From assembly GCA_902773155.1 (NCBI GenBank), contig CACYDK010000137.1:1-5299 (forward strand): a stretch of DNA of 5,299 nucleotides, in the 5' to 3' direction. This stretch comes from an uncultured Ruminococcus sp. (GTDB lineage: Bacteria; Bacillota; Clostridia; Oscillospirales; Acutalibacteraceae). How positions within the stretch are numbered: the first letter of the stretch is position 1; each line of letters starts with the position of its first letter. Of the stretch, positions 5,269 through 5,299 are shown piece by piece. The notes under the pieces were generated by a model. That model was not told where the DNA came from. It did no database searches and worked only from the letters and a program-made list of their open reading frames with translations. Position numbers and translations under genes: made by a program.

Positions 5269-5299
5269 GGGAGATTAGCTCAGCTGGGAGAGCACCTGC
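5269..5299 (+). tRNA. tRNA gene, 5' part only (probably tRNA-Val), cut by the right window edge
   Basis: The first 31 bases of a tRNA are present. They are the acceptor strand GGGAGAT (5269-5275), the TA link at positions 8-9, D stem GCTC (5278-5281), D loop AGCTGGGA with the conserved GG, D stem GAGC, the single A at position 26, and the 5' anticodon stem CCTGC ending at 5299. The anticodon lies outside the window, so identity cannot be read directly. The sequence most resembles Bacillota tRNA-Val; tRNA-Ala and others share parts of it. Its own promoter lies just upstream, and more tRNA genes may follow to the right. Confidence 0.9.

Overview
The window looks like a chromosomal housekeeping stretch from a Bacillota bacterium, most likely a clostridial gut-type lineage (Oscillospiraceae or a relative). 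Three things point there: strong GGAGG-type ribosome binding sites, compact promoters with sigma-A-like boxes, and protein families typical of Bacillota (a YerC/YecD TrpR-like regulator, Hsp33 with a CxC...CxxC zinc site, and a PutP symporter). This is a judgement by eye; no composition or phylogeny was computed. No mobile element, CRISPR array, phage gene or obvious defence system is visible.

Layout. On the minus strand, a promoter at about 1359-1387 drives alr (alanine racemase, TTG start at 1281). Its stop overlaps by 4 bases the start of a gene that runs off the left edge; the 36 visible residues match the N-terminus of DNA polymerase I (polA). Divergent from alr, a strong promoter at 1437-1465 drives putP, a sodium/proline symporter, which ends at a clear intrinsic terminator (about 3096-3134).

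A second promoter (3140-3168) with a perfect 7-bp palindrome at its expected transcription start drives a tightly packed cluster of three genes: a TrpR-like YerC/YecD regulator, a class I SAM-dependent methyltransferase, and hslO (Hsp33, a redox-activated chaperone). No terminator is seen after hslO. A TTGACA/TATTAT promoter follows at once and starts a tRNA gene (probably tRNA-Val) that is cut by the right edge. A 26-nt hairpin lies between this promoter and the tRNA 5' end.

How the genes fit together. alr supplies D-alanine for the cell wall and polA serves replication and repair; putP imports proline as nutrient or osmolyte, with no proline-catabolic gene nearby. The yerC-methyltransferase-hslO set is probably one operon, and the palindrome could let the regulator control its own operon. 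The genes are ordinary. The points worth a second look are in the non-coding DNA: the operator-like palindrome, a 13-nt sequence shared in opposite orientation by the putP and yerC promoters, overlapping inverted repeats in the putP leader, and the hairpin in the tRNA leader.
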